Both the position numbers and the translations under genes were made by a program. A stretch of DNA of 64,000 bases from Idiomarina loihiensis (GTDB lineage Bacteria; Pseudomonadota; Gammaproteobacteria; Enterobacterales; Alteromonadaceae): NCBI RefSeq assembly GCF_024584785.1, contig NZ_CP074112.1, positions 1,922,001 through 1,986,000 of the forward strand, given 5' to 3'. The notes beneath the pieces are model-generated. The model made no database searches and was not told where the DNA came from. It worked only from the letters and a program-made list of their open reading frames with translations. Positions 47,880 through 58,550 of this stretch are shown piece by piece; within the stretch, counting starts at the first letter, position 1, and each line of letters opens with the position of its first letter.

Positions 47880-48812
47880 CTATTCGGCCGAGCGGTATAC
47901 GTATTTATAGGGGTCGATTTGCTTATTATTGCGCAGCACTTCGTAATGAACATGGGGCCCCGTAGAGCGCCCGGTGCTGCCAATTAAGGCTATGCGCTGG
48001 CCGCGGGTGACCACGTCACCTTCTTTAACCAGCAATTCTTTACTGTGGCCGTAACGCGTTTTGAGGCCACCCCCATGATCAATTTCAATTAACTTACCAT
48101 AGCCAGAGCGGTCCCCGGCCCAGGTTACTACCCCGGCACCGGTGGCAAAAACGCCTGCGCCTTCTTCTAAACTGGCGAAGTCGAGGCCTTTATGCATGGC
48201 TGGATTACCGTTAAAAGGATCTTTACGAACCCCGTACTGCGACGACAGCCAACCTTTCTCGATAGGGCGCCCAGCAATGTAGCTCTCTGCTGAGATATGG
48301 TGACTCATCATCACAGACTCAAGTAGCGCCAATTGTTTTTGTTTGTTGGAAAGCTCACCCATCATGGCTTCGATGCGTTCAATCACATCGCGCGCGTCTA
48401 CGGCTGGTGCTTCGGTAATAGCTACTTCAGGGCCACCCATAATCAACTGGGGCGGCTCATTAAAGTCAAATTCGCCATTATCCAATTCAGCAACCGATGC
48501 TAACCGCTGGCCTAAAGCGTCAAGCCGACGCAGCTGCGATTGCATCTCACCCAAATAGATGGTCATGGCTGTTAATTTTTTCTCGGTATCAGCTTTTAGC
48601 GCTTGCACAGCTTGCTCTTGCGCAGCTAAAGCCAATTGCTCTTTGCTGATATTCTGCCGTGCTTGATCGAGATCGAGACTTCCTGCTTGCCACGGCTTAG
48701 TTACCGCCAGCACGCCTAATGCGGCCAACCCAGCTAACGACAGCATGCGCCGCCGACTAAGTTTGATACCGAATTTAACTTTGGAGCCTCGATAGAAGAC
48801 TGTTAAACTCAT
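47880..48812 (-). CDS. M23 family metallopeptidase, peptidoglycan endopeptidase-like
   Basis: Envelope protein of 310 residues with one N-terminal membrane span (about 22-38) or uncleaved signal, a coiled-coil region (about 46-110 and 140-170), and a C-terminal LytM/M23 domain. Zinc ligands H207 and D211 (HKGLD) and H289, with H287 as the catalytic histidine in GPHVHYE, are intact, so it should be an active endopeptidase rather than an EnvC-like activator. GAGAG sits six bases before the ATG. Its position between secA and lpxC suggests a role in wall growth or division. Confidence 0.92.
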   Translation of the reverse strand: MSLTVFYRGSKVKFGIKLSRRRMLSLAGLAALGVLAVTKPWQAGSLDLDQARQNISKEQLALAAQEQAVQALKADTEKKLTAMTIYLGEMQSQLRRLDALGQRLASVAELDNGEFDFNEPPQLIMGGPEVAITEAPAVDARDVIERIEAMMGELSNKQKQLALLESVMMSHHISAESYIAGRPIEKGWLSSQYGVRKDPFNGNPAMHKGLDFASLEEGAGVFATGAGVVTWAGDRSGYGKLIEIDHGGGLKTRYGHSKELLVKEGDVVTRGQRIALIGSTGRSTGPHVHYEVLRNNKQIDPYKYVYRSAE

Positions 48813-48841
48813 GCAATCTCTCGTTGCTAATGAATGATTTT

Positions 48842-49375
48842 ATGGCCCGTACCCGCCCACGCAATTTACAACAGCTCATAGATGGTAAGCAGCTACGGCG
48901 TTTTACTGACTTTACCGAGCAATACCAACTCTGGCAACAGCTTTTAAACGATTGTTTGATATCGTTACAGCTGGCGCCTCTTAGTGCTTATTGTAAGGTG
49001 CTATCAGTGCGAGCCAACACCTTGGTTATTGAAGCTGCCTCAGGCACTATTGCCAGCCGGCTAAAACTTCAACAAGGGCGCATTATAACGCATTTTGCCG
49101 CTAATTCTACGACTGCAGTCAACCAGCTAGAAGTGCAGGTGCGTCCCGTGAGCCAAACGCCGGCGATGAGACAGGCTGATAACCACAACCCAACGCCTGC
49201 AGCGCCAGTGCCACCGCAACCGACCACAGCACCCGCTGGCAGCGGCTCTGCGCCCAGCAAAAGCTCCGCAGCCAGCCAATTACGCCAACAAGCACAGCTT
49301 TGTCCAGAGCCCCTGCGTTCGCAGTTATTGGCCTTAGCGGATAAGTACGAGGCTGACGCGGCCAACGAGAGTTAG
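48842..49375 (+). CDS. dciA: DciA-like protein (DUF721)
   Basis: DUF721 protein of 177 residues from the ATG at 48842 (alternative ATG at 48830). The N-terminal 95 residues, beginning ARTRPRNLQQLI and including the SVRANTLVIEAASGTIAS strands, match the DciA domain. DciA loads or helps the replicative helicase DnaB in bacteria lacking DnaC. The C-terminal part is Pro/Ala/Thr-rich with a short helical end. It is the only plus-strand gene in the secA-murE block and starts only 17-29 bases from the divergent M23 gene. No good ribosome-binding site is visible. Confidence 0.8.
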   Translation: MARTRPRNLQQLIDGKQLRRFTDFTEQYQLWQQLLNDCLISLQLAPLSAYCKVLSVRANTLVIEAASGTIASRLKLQQGRIITHFAANSTTAVNQLEVQVRPVSQTPAMRQADNHNPTPAAPVPPQPTTAPAGSGSAPSKSSAASQLRQQAQLCPEPLRSQLLALADKYEADAANES

Positions 49376-49411
49376 CTGGCCTGAATTGGCTCATCTGAGT
49401 TACCCAACAAA

Positions 49412-49443
49412 AAAGGCTCTGCAGTGATACTGTCAGAGCCTTT
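49412..49443. terminator. Bidirectional terminator between dciA and lpxC
   Basis: The stem AAAGGCTCTG / CAGAGCCTTT is flanked by an A run on the left and Ts on the right, giving a terminator for dciA on the plus strand and for lpxC (end of the ftsZ-lpxC side) on the minus strand. Confidence 0.85.
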
Positions 49444-49482
49444 CGTTATTTATTGCGCTTACTGCTCGTGCTGATTGCCTAC

Positions 49483-50397
49483 TTAGGCCAAGATCGGATT
49501 GGCAAACGCAATAGGTGCTTCAGCAACGTCATCATCGAAGGTGACAAATTCCCACGCTTCTTGATTTTGTAGCACCGCCCGTAACAGCTGATTATTGAGC
49601 GCATGGCCCGATTTGAACGCACGCAAGTTGCCCAAAATAGCATACCCGCCCATGTATAAATCGCCCACGGCATCAAGCACCTTGTGCTTCACGAACTCGT
49701 CGTCGTAACGCAAGCCATCGCTGTTTAAAATACGGAACTCATCTAACACCACGGCGTTATCAAAACTGCCGCCGAGAGCTAGGTTATTAGCACGCAAAAA
49801 CTCAATATCTTTCATAAAGCCGAAGGTGCGAGCTCGGCTAATTTCTTTAATGAAATTGTTGCTATTGAAGTCAATGCTCACCATTTGCTTGGTGTCAGCA
49901 ATAGCCGGATGGTCAAAGTCGATGGCAAAATCAATGCGGAAGCCATCATGGGGTAGTAGTTCCGCCCACTTGTCATCTTCTTCAACCCGAACTGGCTGCT
50001 TGATCTTGATAAACTTTTTGGCTGCGCCCTGCTCTTCAATTCCTGCGCTCTGTAGCAGGTAAATAAATGGGTGTGAGCTACCATCCATGATCGGAATTTC
50101 ATGGCTATCAACTTCGATGATCAAGTTATCGATGCCCATCGCAGCGATCGCAGCGAGCAAATGCTCAACCGTTGATACACGCACGTTGTCATCATTAATT
50201 AAACAGGTACACATACGCGTATCCCGCACTAACTCAGCGTTAGCAGGAATATCAACAGCTGGGTTCAAATCTACCCGCCGAAACACCAAGCCAGTATTAA
50301 CTGGCGCTGGACGCAGCGATAAATGAACCTTGTTACCCTTATGCAAACCCACACCTGTGGTTGCAATAGGTTGCTTTATGGTACGTTGTCTAATCAT
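49483..50397 (-). CDS. lpxC: UDP-3-O-acyl-N-acetylglucosamine deacetylase LpxC
   Basis: Zinc deacetylase for the committed step of lipid A synthesis. At 304 residues it is one less than E. coli LpxC. Zinc ligands are H79 in TVEHLLAA and the His and Asp of [17 protein letters not shown] precedes the ATG. It lies 88 bases after ftsZ at the end of the division cluster, the standard order. The C-terminus ends in alanine-rich residues like those recognised by FtsH in E. coli LpxC; regulation by FtsH is inference. Confidence 0.97.
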   Translation of the reverse strand: MIRQRTIKQPIATTGVGLHKGNKVHLSLRPAPVNTGLVFRRVDLNPAVDIPANAELVRDTRMCTCLINDDNVRVSTVEHLLAAIAAMGIDNLIIEVDSHEIPIMDGSSHPFIYLLQSAGIEEQGAAKKFIKIKQPVRVEEDDKWAELLPHDGFRIDFAIDFDHPAIADTKQMVSIDFNSNNFIKEISRARTFGFMKDIEFLRANNLALGGSFDNAVVLDEFRILNSDGLRYDDEFVKHKVLDAVGDLYMGGYAILGNLRAFKSGHALNNQLLRAVLQNQEAWEFVTFDDDVAEAPIAFANPILA

Positions 50398-50485
50398 CTA
50401 TTCTCTCTTCTCATCTAGTCATTGGACCAGCAAAAGGCGCAATAGTTTATCAAAACACCGCTAACATCACAATATTGTGTGATTA

Positions 50486-51706
50486 TTAGTCGACCTGACG
50501 ACGTAAAAACGCTGGAATATCTAAATAATCCATATCGTTACGTTGCGAGCCTTGTGGCTTAGCTGCAGGCTTAGTTGCTTGCGGCTCTACCAGCTCTTGC
50601 TCTTCTTCGTCGAGTTCTTGGTCAAACTTAGGTGCTGTCGCACCGCCATAACCCGCAGTGCGGTTAGGCGTGGTTCGAGAACCGTAAGTAGGACGCTCTT
50701 CGGTTTTCGGCTTAGTTACAATCGAGATATCTGGCTTACGCTCACCGCCAATCCCCGTTGCAACTACAGTCACCCGCAATTCATCAGACATATCCATGTC
50801 GATTACAGTTCCGACAATCACTGTGGCGTTTTCAGAGACAAAGCCCTTGACGATGTTGCCCACAGTTTCAAACTCTTCCATGCTCAGATCCATGCCGGCG
50901 GTGATGTTCAACAACACGCCACGTGCACCTGACAGGTCGATGTCTTCCAATAACGGACTGTTAATGGCCATTTCTGCGGCTTCAGACGCACGGTCTTCAC
51001 CACTTGCGATACCGGTACCCATCATAGCGGTACCCATTTCGCGCATTACTGTACGTACGTCAGCAAAGTCCACATTGATCAAACCGTCGCGGGTAATCAA
51101 ATCAGAGATGCCTTGTACTGCACCTAACAAGACGTTATTGGCTTCTGCAAAAGCGGCCAGCAACGACGTTGATTTACCTAATACTTTCAACAGCTTTTCG
51201 TTAGGAATGGTGATTAGCGAGTCAACATGACGGGCTAATTGTGCAATCCCTTCGTTCGCTGCAGCCATCCGTCGATTACCCTCAAACGGAAACGGCTTAG
51301 TCACCACGGCAACGGTCAAAATGCCCAGCTCTTTCGCAACTTCTGCGACTACTGGCGCTGCACCCGTACCGGTACCACCGCCCATACCTGCGGCAATAAA
51401 TACCATGTCGGCGCCTTCAAGCTTAGCGCGAATTTCTTCACGCGCTTCTTCGGCTGCCTGACGGCCAATTTCTGGGTTGGCCCCGGCACCTAGACCTTTG
51501 GTAATTTCAGCACCTAACTGAATGGTACCGTAGGTATTATTATTGCGTAATGCTTGCGCATCTGTATTGGCAATTAAAAATTCAACACCCTCAATCGAGT
51601 TTTGAATCATGTGTTTAACGGCGTTACCACCGCCACCACCAACGCCAATGACTTTAATCACTGCGTCAGTATCAAAGTTGTCGACTACTTCGAATACATC
51701 TGACAT
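50486..51706 (-). CDS. ftsZ: Cell-division GTPase FtsZ
   Basis: Tubulin-like GTPase forming the Z ring. The 406-residue protein has the GTP-binding GGGTGTG motif at 109-115, [10 protein letters not shown] near the N-terminus, and the T7 synergy-loop region ([11 protein letters not shown]). A disordered linker (about 320-390) leads to the conserved C-terminal peptide [12 protein letters not shown] at about 394-405, which binds FtsA, ZipA and ZapD-type partners. AGGAGA lies seven bases before the ATG. Confidence 0.98.
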   Translation of the reverse strand: MSDVFEVVDNFDTDAVIKVIGVGGGGGNAVKHMIQNSIEGVEFLIANTDAQALRNNNTYGTIQLGAEITKGLGAGANPEIGRQAAEEAREEIRAKLEGADMVFIAAGMGGGTGTGAAPVVAEVAKELGILTVAVVTKPFPFEGNRRMAAANEGIAQLARHVDSLITIPNEKLLKVLGKSTSLLAAFAEANNVLLGAVQGISDLITRDGLINVDFADVRTVMREMGTAMMGTGIASGEDRASEAAEMAINSPLLEDIDLSGARGVLLNITAGMDLSMEEFETVGNIVKGFVSENATVIVGTVIDMDMSDELRVTVVATGIGGERKPDISIVTKPKTEERPTYGSRTTPNRTAGYGGATAPKFDQELDEEEQELVEPQATKPAAKPQGSQRNDMDYLDIPAFLRRQVD

Positions 51707-51770
51707 GTTTGTTCTCCTGTTACCTGCTTATTGTACTACCCCATAAACTTCATTGAAAACATTGTTTTGA

Positions 51771-53003
51771 TTAAAACTCGCCTTTTAACCAACTTACTAG
51801 GCGCTTACCAATACCAATGACATTGGTGCTACTCTTTTCTTGTTGTTGACGCTGCATATCGGCAGCCCCATAGCGCAATAATCCTACCGCTGTTGCATAG
51901 GTAGGATCTTGCACGTAATCACTTAATCCTTGCATCCCTAACGGCTCGCCTAAGCGTACCGGCATTTGGAAGATTTCTTCGGCAAATTCGATGGCGCCTT
52001 CCATGCGGCCGCAGCCTCCAGTTAAGACAATGCCAGCGGCAATCTGTTCATCTAGGCCGCTTTTGGTGATTTCGTCACGAATCAACTCAAACAGTTCTTG
52101 ATAGCGTGGCTCCACCACCTCGGCCAAGATATGCCGCTCCATGCTACGCGCTGGACGCCCACCCACTGACGGTACTTCAATGTGCTCGTCTTTGTTCACC
52201 ATCTGGCGCAGCGCACACGCGTATTTGGTTTTGATTTCTTCGGCGTGATTCAGCGGGGTGCGGAAGATCTTGGCAATATCGCTGGTCACTTGATTACCCG
52301 CCGCAGGGATAACCGCCGTGTGACGCAAGACGCCACCGGTATAGATACAGATATCTATGGTGCCCGCGCCCATATCTACCAACGCTACACCCAAATCCTT
52401 TTCGTCTTCAGTAAGCACCGAAGTACTTGATGCCAACGCTGAAAACACCAAGCAATCGACGCTTAAACTGCAGCGCTCAACCGCCTTCACGATGTTCTTG
52501 GCCATGTCGTTGGCACAGGTAATGATATGCACCCGTGCTTCCATACGTACCCCTGACATGCCAATAGGGCTTTTGATGCTCTCTTGTGAATCGATGATAA
52601 ATTCTTGCGGTAACACGTGAAGAATGCGGCGCTCTTGCGCTATAGGCACAGATTTAGCCGCATGAATCACCGCATCGACGTCGTCTTGGGTTACTTCGGC
52701 TTCGTTAATCGGCACCATGCCCGATTCATTCTGACAGGCGATATGGCGCCCCGAAATATTCAGATATACCGAGGCCACGCGACAGTCCGCCATCAACTCA
52801 GCTTCTTCGATGGCTCGCTGCACCGACTGCACCACCAGATTAAGGTCGTTCACGCCCCCTTTATCCATGCCTCGGGCAGCGGCTGCACCAACGCCAATCA
52901 CACTGATTTCGCCGTCTGGCATCACTTCGCCAATCAGCGTCACCACTTTGCTGGTGCCGATATCTAACCCTACAACCATGTTCCGCTCTGCTGCTTTCGA
53001 CAT
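51771..53003 (-). CDS. ftsA: Cell-division protein FtsA
   Basis: Actin-like ATPase that tethers FtsZ to the membrane and recruits late division proteins. The 410-residue protein has the phosphate-1 motif GLDIGTSKV near residue 13, the VDMGAGTIDICIY segment and GIVLTGGCGRMEG. The C-terminal amphipathic membrane-targeting helix (IGKRLVSWLKGEF) is intact. It starts six bases after the ftsQ stop. Confidence 0.97.
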   Translation of the reverse strand: MSKAAERNMVVGLDIGTSKVVTLIGEVMPDGEISVIGVGAAAARGMDKGGVNDLNLVVQSVQRAIEEAELMADCRVASVYLNISGRHIACQNESGMVPINEAEVTQDDVDAVIHAAKSVPIAQERRILHVLPQEFIIDSQESIKSPIGMSGVRMEARVHIITCANDMAKNIVKAVERCSLSVDCLVFSALASSTSVLTEDEKDLGVALVDMGAGTIDICIYTGGVLRHTAVIPAAGNQVTSDIAKIFRTPLNHAEEIKTKYACALRQMVNKDEHIEVPSVGGRPARSMERHILAEVVEPRYQELFELIRDEITKSGLDEQIAAGIVLTGGCGRMEGAIEFAEEIFQMPVRLGEPLGMQGLSDYVQDPTYATAVGLLRYGAADMQRQQQEKSSTNVIGIGKRLVSWLKGEF

Positions 53004-53009
53004 GTTATG

Positions 53010-53756
53010 TCACTCTCTTTCTTGTTTCTCTGTTGGTTGTTTCCAGCCTACGGCCACACCTGTGTCGTAGCGCAAATCTACATATGCTATTGGGGTTGCC
53101 CGTTGGCGCACAATCTGCGGAAATAAATCAATAAACCGCTGCACTCGTTCAACGATGGCTTCACGCCCCAGCCGGAGGGTAATACCCGCCAGCAAATCTA
53201 CTTCTACCGAAAACCTTTCACTGAGCCGTAAGGCTGTTACTTGGTGACCATTAATCTTCAATAATTCATGCACTTGCTGATAATATTCAAGAGTCTCTAA
53301 AACAGCGTTCTCGGGCCCCTCAAAGTAAGGCAACAGCACTTCAATGCGGCTTACATCAGCCTCAAATACCCTGCCTTTGGTACTCACTAAGGCATTCGGG
53401 CGCTGCTTTGCATTCCAATACCCCAAGGGTTGCCGCTCGACAATAAACACTTGCAACACATCCGGCCATTCTTTGCGCACCGACGCCTGTTCTACCCACG
53501 GCATCTGCTCTAAGCGCTGCCGAATCTCGTTCACATCGGCGGAGAAAAAACTCCCCAGCGGTTCGCCCGTTAATAGGGCGCGCACATCGCTACGCTCCAA
53601 ATACACCAACTCACCCTGCACCACCAGCTTGTTAATAGGTACTTGGTTGGCATCCATGGCCAGATAGTACAACCAAATAGCGCCAGCTAGGGTGGCCATG
53701 ACTACGCTGGTAAAAAAGCTCAAGCCTAGCCAAAACTGCCAGCGGATTGCCGCCAC
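53010..53756 (-). CDS. ftsQ: Cell-division protein FtsQ
   Basis: Single-span inner-membrane divisome protein of 248 residues that links early and late division proteins through FtsB-FtsL. It has a short cytoplasmic N-terminus, a membrane span at about 9-30, a POTRA domain (INKLVVQGELVYLERSDVR onward) and the beta domain containing LRLSERFSVEVDL. The start is GTG at 53756, with GAGGTGTAAG upstream and one base after the ddlB stop. Confidence 0.95.
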   Translation of the reverse strand: MAAIRWQFWLGLSFFTSVVMATLAGAIWLYYLAMDANQVPINKLVVQGELVYLERSDVRALLTGEPLGSFFSADVNEIRQRLEQMPWVEQASVRKEWPDVLQVFIVERQPLGYWNAKQRPNALVSTKGRVFEADVSRIEVLLPYFEGPENAVLETLEYYQQVHELLKINGHQVTALRLSERFSVEVDLLAGITLRLGREAIVERVQRFIDLFPQIVRQRATPIAYVDLRYDTGVAVGWKQPTEKQERE

Positions 53757-53757
53757 C

Positions 53758-54672
53758 TTACACCTCGCTGTGTTGCAAAATGCTCAGCACCAGTTGCTCA
53801 AAACTCAGGCCCGTTGCTTTCGCTGCCATCGGCACCAAACTCTTGGTGGTCATGCCGGGCACCATGTTGGCCTCAAGTAGCTTGTAGTGACCTTGTGCGT
53901 CGCACATCACATCAATACGGCCCCAACCGCGCCCGCCAACGGCCTGAAACGCACTGTAAGCCAATTGGCCGAGAGCACGCTCTTCTAATTCGCATAACCC
54001 TGCGGGACAATGGTACTGGGTATCCGTAGCTTGGTACTTAGCCGCATAATCATAAAATTCGTGGGTGGTCTGGAGCCGAATCGCCGGCAACGCCGTATCA
54101 CCCAAAATAGCTACGGTGTACTCTGGCCCAGCCAACCAAGCTTCTACCAAGGCTTCATCATCGTACTGATGAGCTTGGGCTAAGGCGTTCGTGAGTTCTG
54201 CCACTGAACTAGCAGAACCCATGCCAATGCTTGACCCTTCTTGGGCTGGTTTCACCATCACTTTGCCGCCCAACTCTTCCAATAACCCGGCGACGTCGAC
54301 AGCCTGCTCACGACGTACCACGGCGCTTGCTGCTACTGGTAGTCCCGCACCTTGCCAGACGCGCTTGGTGCGTACTTTATCCATGGCTAGGGCGCAACCC
54401 AACACCCCGCTGCCAGTGTAGGGGATATTTAGATACTGCAGTGCACCTTGCACCGCACCATCTTCACCGCCACGCCCATGCAGCGCGATAAAAGCGCGCT
54501 GAAAGCCTTGGCTGACCAGTTCGGTGAGCGGCTGCTCAGCCGGATCGAAACCGTGCGCATCCACTCCTTGACTCTGCAACGCGGCTAACACGGCGGCTCC
54601 AGAACGCAACGACACCTCGCGCTCGGCTGAATGCCCACCCATCAATACCGCAACTTTACCAAACTGTTTCAC
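53758..54672 (-). CDS. ddlB: D-alanine-D-alanine ligase
   Basis: ATP-grasp ligase making the D-Ala-D-Ala dipeptide that MurF adds. The 304-residue protein has the N-terminal GGHSAEREVSL motif, the EGSSIGM loop, and the C-terminal Mg/ATP ligands in GRIDVM and LLEANMVPGMT. The start is GTG at 54672, with AAGGAG ten bases upstream, four bases after the murC stop. The order murC-ddlB-ftsQ-ftsA-ftsZ is the conserved dcw order. Confidence 0.96.
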   Translation of the reverse strand: MKQFGKVAVLMGGHSAEREVSLRSGAAVLAALQSQGVDAHGFDPAEQPLTELVSQGFQRAFIALHGRGGEDGAVQGALQYLNIPYTGSGVLGCALAMDKVRTKRVWQGAGLPVAASAVVRREQAVDVAGLLEELGGKVMVKPAQEGSSIGMGSASSVAELTNALAQAHQYDDEALVEAWLAGPEYTVAILGDTALPAIRLQTTHEFYDYAAKYQATDTQYHCPAGLCELEERALGQLAYSAFQAVGGRGWGRIDVMCDAQGHYKLLEANMVPGMTTKSLVPMAAKATGLSFEQLVLSILQHSEV

Positions 54673-54676
54673 CGTT

Positions 54677-56185
54677 TTAGGCTCCTTTATCCTGTGACTG
54701 CTGCTGTTCAGTAGCGGCTAGCTGGCGTAATGCGGCCGGCTGTAGTTGCGTCGCGGCCAAATCACGAGCAATGGCGCCGATATTACCGGCACCTTGAGCT
54801 AGCATTAAATCGCCCGGCTGCAAAATATCGGCCAACACTTGGTAGAGTTGAGTTCGATCGCCAACATAAATAGGTTCCATCTGCCCACGCGTCCGTAAGG
54901 CTCGTGCTAAGGCTTTGCTATCGGCGCCGTTGATGGTAGCCTCGCCAGCGCTATAAACGTCCAGTAATAGCAACACATCCACTTTCCCTAACACCTGCAC
55001 AAAATCATCAAACAAATCCCGAGTACGAGAATAGCGATGGGGCTGAAACGCCATCACAATGCGCCGCTCAGGCCAACCGGCGCGGGCCGCTGCAATGGTG
55101 ACCGCAACTTCAGATGGGTGGTGGCCGTAGTCATCTACCAGCAACACATCGCCTGCGCTTTCTGCCACCTCGAACTGGCCCAAATGCTGGAAGCGGCGGC
55201 CAATGCCGCCAAACTTGTTTAACGCGCTCACAATCGCACTGTCGGCAACCCCTTCATCGGTGGCCACGGCAATGGCTGCCAACGCATTCAAGGCGTTGTG
55301 CTGGCCTGGTAGATTCAGCCGAATCTGCAACGGCTGACGGCCGGCACGATGTACAGTAAATTCGGTTTGCCCGCCCTGCTGGCGATAATCGCTACCGCGC
55401 ACATCAGCATCCTGGCTAAAGCCATAGGTAATCATATGGCGGCCTATTCTTGGCAGTAACTCACGTACCACAGGGTCGTCCACGCACATCACCGCGAGAC
55501 CATAGAACGGCAGGTTGTGCAAAAATTCTACATAGGTATCCAACAGCTTATTAAAATCACCGCCATAGGTATCCATGTGGTCGGCTTCGATGTTGGTTAC
55601 GACCGAGACCATCGGCTGCAAATGCAAGAACGAGGCATCAGATTCGTCGGCTTCAGCAATTAAGTATTTACTGGTGCCCAGTCGGGCATTGGTGCCAGCG
55701 CTGTTAAGCAAACCGCCAATAACAAAGGTTGGATCTAGCTCGGCCTCGGCAAAAATACTGGCAATTAAGCTGGTTGTGGTGGTTTTACCGTGGGTGCCAG
55801 CAATCGCGACGCCATGGCGAAACCGCATCAGCTCGGCGAGCATCTCGGCCCGTCGCACCTGTGGAATAAACTGCTGTTGCGCTGCCACTAACTCGGGGTT
55901 GCTCGCTGCTATAGCAGATGACACCACAATCACATCAGCGCCTTGCACATGCTCGGCGGCATGCCCCAGAAATACTTGCGCACCAAAGTGACGCAAGCGC
56001 TGGGTTACCGCATTTTCTGCTAAATCTGAGCCGGTGATTTGATAACCTTGGTGTAATAACACTTCGGCAATACCGCCCATACCCGCGCCACCGATACCAA
56101 CAAAGTGGATGCGTTTGACCCGCCGCATGGCCGGCACCTTCACCTGTGCGGACGGGATGCTGTTAGCAGTTACTTGCTCTGTCAT
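54677..56185 (-). CDS. murC: UDP-N-acetylmuramate-L-alanine ligase MurC
   Basis: Adds L-alanine to UDP-MurNAc, the first amino-acid step of peptidoglycan precursor synthesis. The 502-residue protein has the UDP-binding [12 protein letters not shown] near 31-41, the ATP P-loop GTHGKTTTT at 130-138, and Mur-ligase middle and C-terminal domains ([10 protein letters not shown]). The C-terminus is Gln-rich. Its ATG overlaps the murG stop by four bases. The length is slightly above the usual 460-490 residues owing to N- and C-terminal extensions. Confidence 0.97.
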   Translation of the reverse strand: MTEQVTANSIPSAQVKVPAMRRVKRIHFVGIGGAGMGGIAEVLLHQGYQITGSDLAENAVTQRLRHFGAQVFLGHAAEHVQGADVIVVSSAIAASNPELVAAQQQFIPQVRRAEMLAELMRFRHGVAIAGTHGKTTTTSLIASIFAEAELDPTFVIGGLLNSAGTNARLGTSKYLIAEADESDASFLHLQPMVSVVTNIEADHMDTYGGDFNKLLDTYVEFLHNLPFYGLAVMCVDDPVVRELLPRIGRHMITYGFSQDADVRGSDYRQQGGQTEFTVHRAGRQPLQIRLNLPGQHNALNALAAIAVATDEGVADSAIVSALNKFGGIGRRFQHLGQFEVAESAGDVLLVDDYGHHPSEVAVTIAAARAGWPERRIVMAFQPHRYSRTRDLFDDFVQVLGKVDVLLLLDVYSAGEATINGADSKALARALRTRGQMEPIYVGDRTQLYQVLADILQPGDLMLAQGAGNIGAIARDLAATQLQPAALRQLAATEQQQSQDKGA

Positions 56186-57291
56186 AACCTATTGCCTGCT
56201 GTTAATTGTTCTGGATTGGCCCAGCGTTCACACTGATTCACAACCGCTTCGGTTGCATCTACGCGGGCTAAGCTAGCTGCCTGTTGGCGCATCTGCTGAC
56301 GCACCTCCGGTTGGCTAAGCAACTCTTCTAACAGAGCCACTAGCGGACTAACTTGCTGTAATTGGGGTTGCGGTAGCAACCTTGCTGCGCCTATGCTCAC
56401 CAACTCATTGGCGTTCGCCGTTTGATGATCATCAACGGCATGGGGCAAGGGCACAAAAATCGCGGGTGTTGCTAGTACCGCAAGTTCAGCCACGGTCAAA
56501 GCGCCAGCACGACAAATCACCACCGCCGCCTGCTGGTAGGCGCTGTGCATATCTTCAATGAATTCTTGTACTTGCACCTCGGCTAGCGGCAACGCCTGAT
56601 AGGCCTGCTGCACCGCCGCCGTTTGCTGCGCGCCGCACTGATGCTGTACCTGCAGTTGCTGCAATAGCGCTACTGGTAACTGCGCTAGCGCTGCCGGCAC
56701 ACTTTGGTTCAGCGCTTGAGCGCCCAGACTGCCGCCCACGATCAGTAATCGCAACGGTTGTTCGGTTGGGTTGGCACTTGCGTGGGGCTGCGCCCACTGG
56801 GCCCGCAATGGGTTGCCAGTAACCTCGGCCCCCGGAAGTTGCTGTTTCGCAGCAGCAAAGCCCACCATCACATGTTGTGCCATCCGCGCCAGTAATTTGT
56901 TGGTGAGTCCGGCCACGGCATTCTGTTCATGCACCAGTAAAGGAATACCCAAACTGCGTGCAGCCACACCGGCTGGCCCACACACGTACCCACCAAAGGT
57001 AAGTAACAACTGGCTTTGATGCTTGCGCAACAGTTTGCGACTTTGCCGTACCGCTTTAAACAAGCGCCATGGCGTCATCAGTTTGCGTAGCAAGCCATGC
57101 CCGCGCATGCCTTGCATATCAATTTGCTCTAGGGTGAACCCAGCCGCAGGAACAACTTTGGCCTCAAGCCGCTGTTCTGTGGTGCCCAACCACACCACTT
57201 GCCAGCCGTAACTACGCAGCTTTTCTGCAACAGCGAGGGCCGGAAACACGTGACCACCGGTACCGGCAGCAGCAATCATCACTTTGTTCAT
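56182..57291 (-). CDS. murG: UDP-GlcNAc: lipid I transferase MurG
   Basis: Peripheral membrane GT28-family glycosyltransferase that converts lipid I to lipid II on the cytoplasmic face. The 369-residue protein has the N-terminal [14 protein letters not shown] loop, the HEQNAVAG motif and the C-terminal donor site beginning [11 protein letters not shown]. Its ATG overlaps the ftsW stop by four bases (ATGA). Codon use is Gln/Ala-rich like its neighbours. Confidence 0.97.
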   Translation of the reverse strand: MNKVMIAAAGTGGHVFPALAVAEKLRSYGWQVVWLGTTEQRLEAKVVPAAGFTLEQIDMQGMRGHGLLRKLMTPWRLFKAVRQSRKLLRKHQSQLLLTFGGYVCGPAGVAARSLGIPLLVHEQNAVAGLTNKLLARMAQHVMVGFAAAKQQLPGAEVTGNPLRAQWAQPHASANPTEQPLRLLIVGGSLGAQALNQSVPAALAQLPVALLQQLQVQHQCGAQQTAAVQQAYQALPLAEVQVQEFIEDMHSAYQQAAVVICRAGALTVAELAVLATPAIFVPLPHAVDDHQTANANELVSIGAARLLPQPQLQQVSPLVALLEELLSQPEVRQQMRQQAASLARVDATEAVVNQCERWANPEQLTAGNRL

Positions 57292-58550
57292 GCTTGGCCT
57301 CCTAGTTTAGTGTTAACTCGCCGTGGTGCCACTTTGATTTGGCTGACCCGATATTCGTAATCAATTCGCATCAACAAGCCCAGCGCTACGCAGCTGATCA
57401 ATAGACTGGTACCACCGTAACTGACCAAAGGTAAGGTTAAGCCCTTGGTGGGCAACAGACCGGCCGCCGCACCAATGTTAACCATCGCCTGAAAGGCAAA
57501 CCAGATACCGATGCCGTAAGCGACAAAACCGCCAAACTGCTGATTCACTTGTAATGCGGCGCGACCTAGCTGCAACGCACGTAACACCAGCGCAAAGGCC
57601 AACACCAAAATCACCAGAATACCGATAAAGCCAAGCTCTTCGCCGACCACGGCCATAATAAAATCGGTATGGGCCTCGGGCAGATATTGTAACTTTTGAA
57701 TGCTATTGCCCAAGCCTTGGCCAAACCAGTCACCACGACCAAAGGCCATCAAAGATTGAGTTAACTGATAGCCGCTACCAAAGGGGTCCTGCCACGGATC
57801 TAAAAAGCTCACGATGCGCCGCATTCGATACGGCGTTTGAATGATCAGCAAGGTGATCACCACGGCAAAGGTGATCAAGATGGCGAAGAACTGCCACAAC
57901 CTGGCGCCAGCTAAAAATAGCATGCCCACCACAATCGCAGTCATCACTACCAAGGAACCAAAGTCTGGCTGCATCAGCAACAAACCTGCAAACAACGCCA
58001 GCACGATCAATGGCTTAATAAAACCACGTAAGTTTTCTTGCACCTGATCCACACGTCGGGTCAGGTAACTTGCGATATAGAGCACAAAAAATAGCTTGGC
58101 GATTTCGGCTACCTGCAAGGTTAGCGGGCCGATTTTAATCCAGCGTTTGGCGCCATTTACTTCGTGCCCAATTACGCTAACTAACACCAGCAGGGCCATG
58201 GCTAACAACAACAGTAAACCACTGCCGTTATACCACCAGCGCACCGGCACTTGCACACAGACCACCAATAAGGCCAAGCCTAACAGCACGTAAATGGCGT
58301 GGCGCGTTACAAAATGAAACGGATTACCAGTAAGCCGTTCGCCAACCGGAAACGACGCTGAGCTCACCATCACTAAGCCGATGGCGATGAGGCAGAACGC
58401 CAGCCATAACAGCACTCGGTCGTACAATACCGTCGGCTGTGGCAACCACCATTGCCAGGCTCGTTGCGCCCATTGCCGCCATACCGCTTCAGCGCGGTCG
58501 GGCATGGGTAGCTCGAGTTGTTGTTCAGTGCGTGCTGGAGTGTCAGCCAT
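57288..58550 (-). CDS. ftsW: SEDS-family division protein FtsW
   Basis: Septal peptidoglycan polymerase (earlier proposed as lipid II flippase) of 420 residues with about ten membrane spans. The N-terminal cytoplasmic tail precedes the first span, and motifs QPDFGSLVV, HTDFIMAVVGEELGF and KGLTLPLVSYGGTSLL are present. The start is the ATG at 58550, with GGAGG six bases upstream and an eight-base overlap with murD. The frame is open 11 codons further upstream without a good ribosome-binding site. Its partner FtsI is outside the window. Confidence 0.96.
   Translation of the reverse strand: MADTPARTEQQLELPMPDRAEAVWRQWAQRAWQWWLPQPTVLYDRVLLWLAFCLIAIGLVMVSSASFPVGERLTGNPFHFVTRHAIYVLLGLALLVVCVQVPVRWWYNGSGLLLLLAMALLVLVSVIGHEVNGAKRWIKIGPLTLQVAEIAKLFFVLYIASYLTRRVDQVQENLRGFIKPLIVLALFAGLLLMQPDFGSLVVMTAIVVGMLFLAGARLWQFFAILITFAVVITLLIIQTPYRMRRIVSFLDPWQDPFGSGYQLTQSLMAFGRGDWFGQGLGNSIQKLQYLPEAHTDFIMAVVGEELGFIGILVILVLAFALVLRALQLGRAALQVNQQFGGFVAYGIGIWFAFQAMVNIGAAAGLLPTKGLTLPLVSYGGTSLLISCVALGLLMRIDYEYRVSQIKVAPRRVNTKLGGQA

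Noticed and set aside
47880-48812. SecM-type arrest peptide upstream of secA
   Set aside because: The protein has an M23 catalytic domain and no proline-ended arrest motif; only its position resembles secM.
50796-51230. 144-codon frame opposite ftsZ
   Set aside because: Antisense shadow of ftsZ, no ribosome-binding site.
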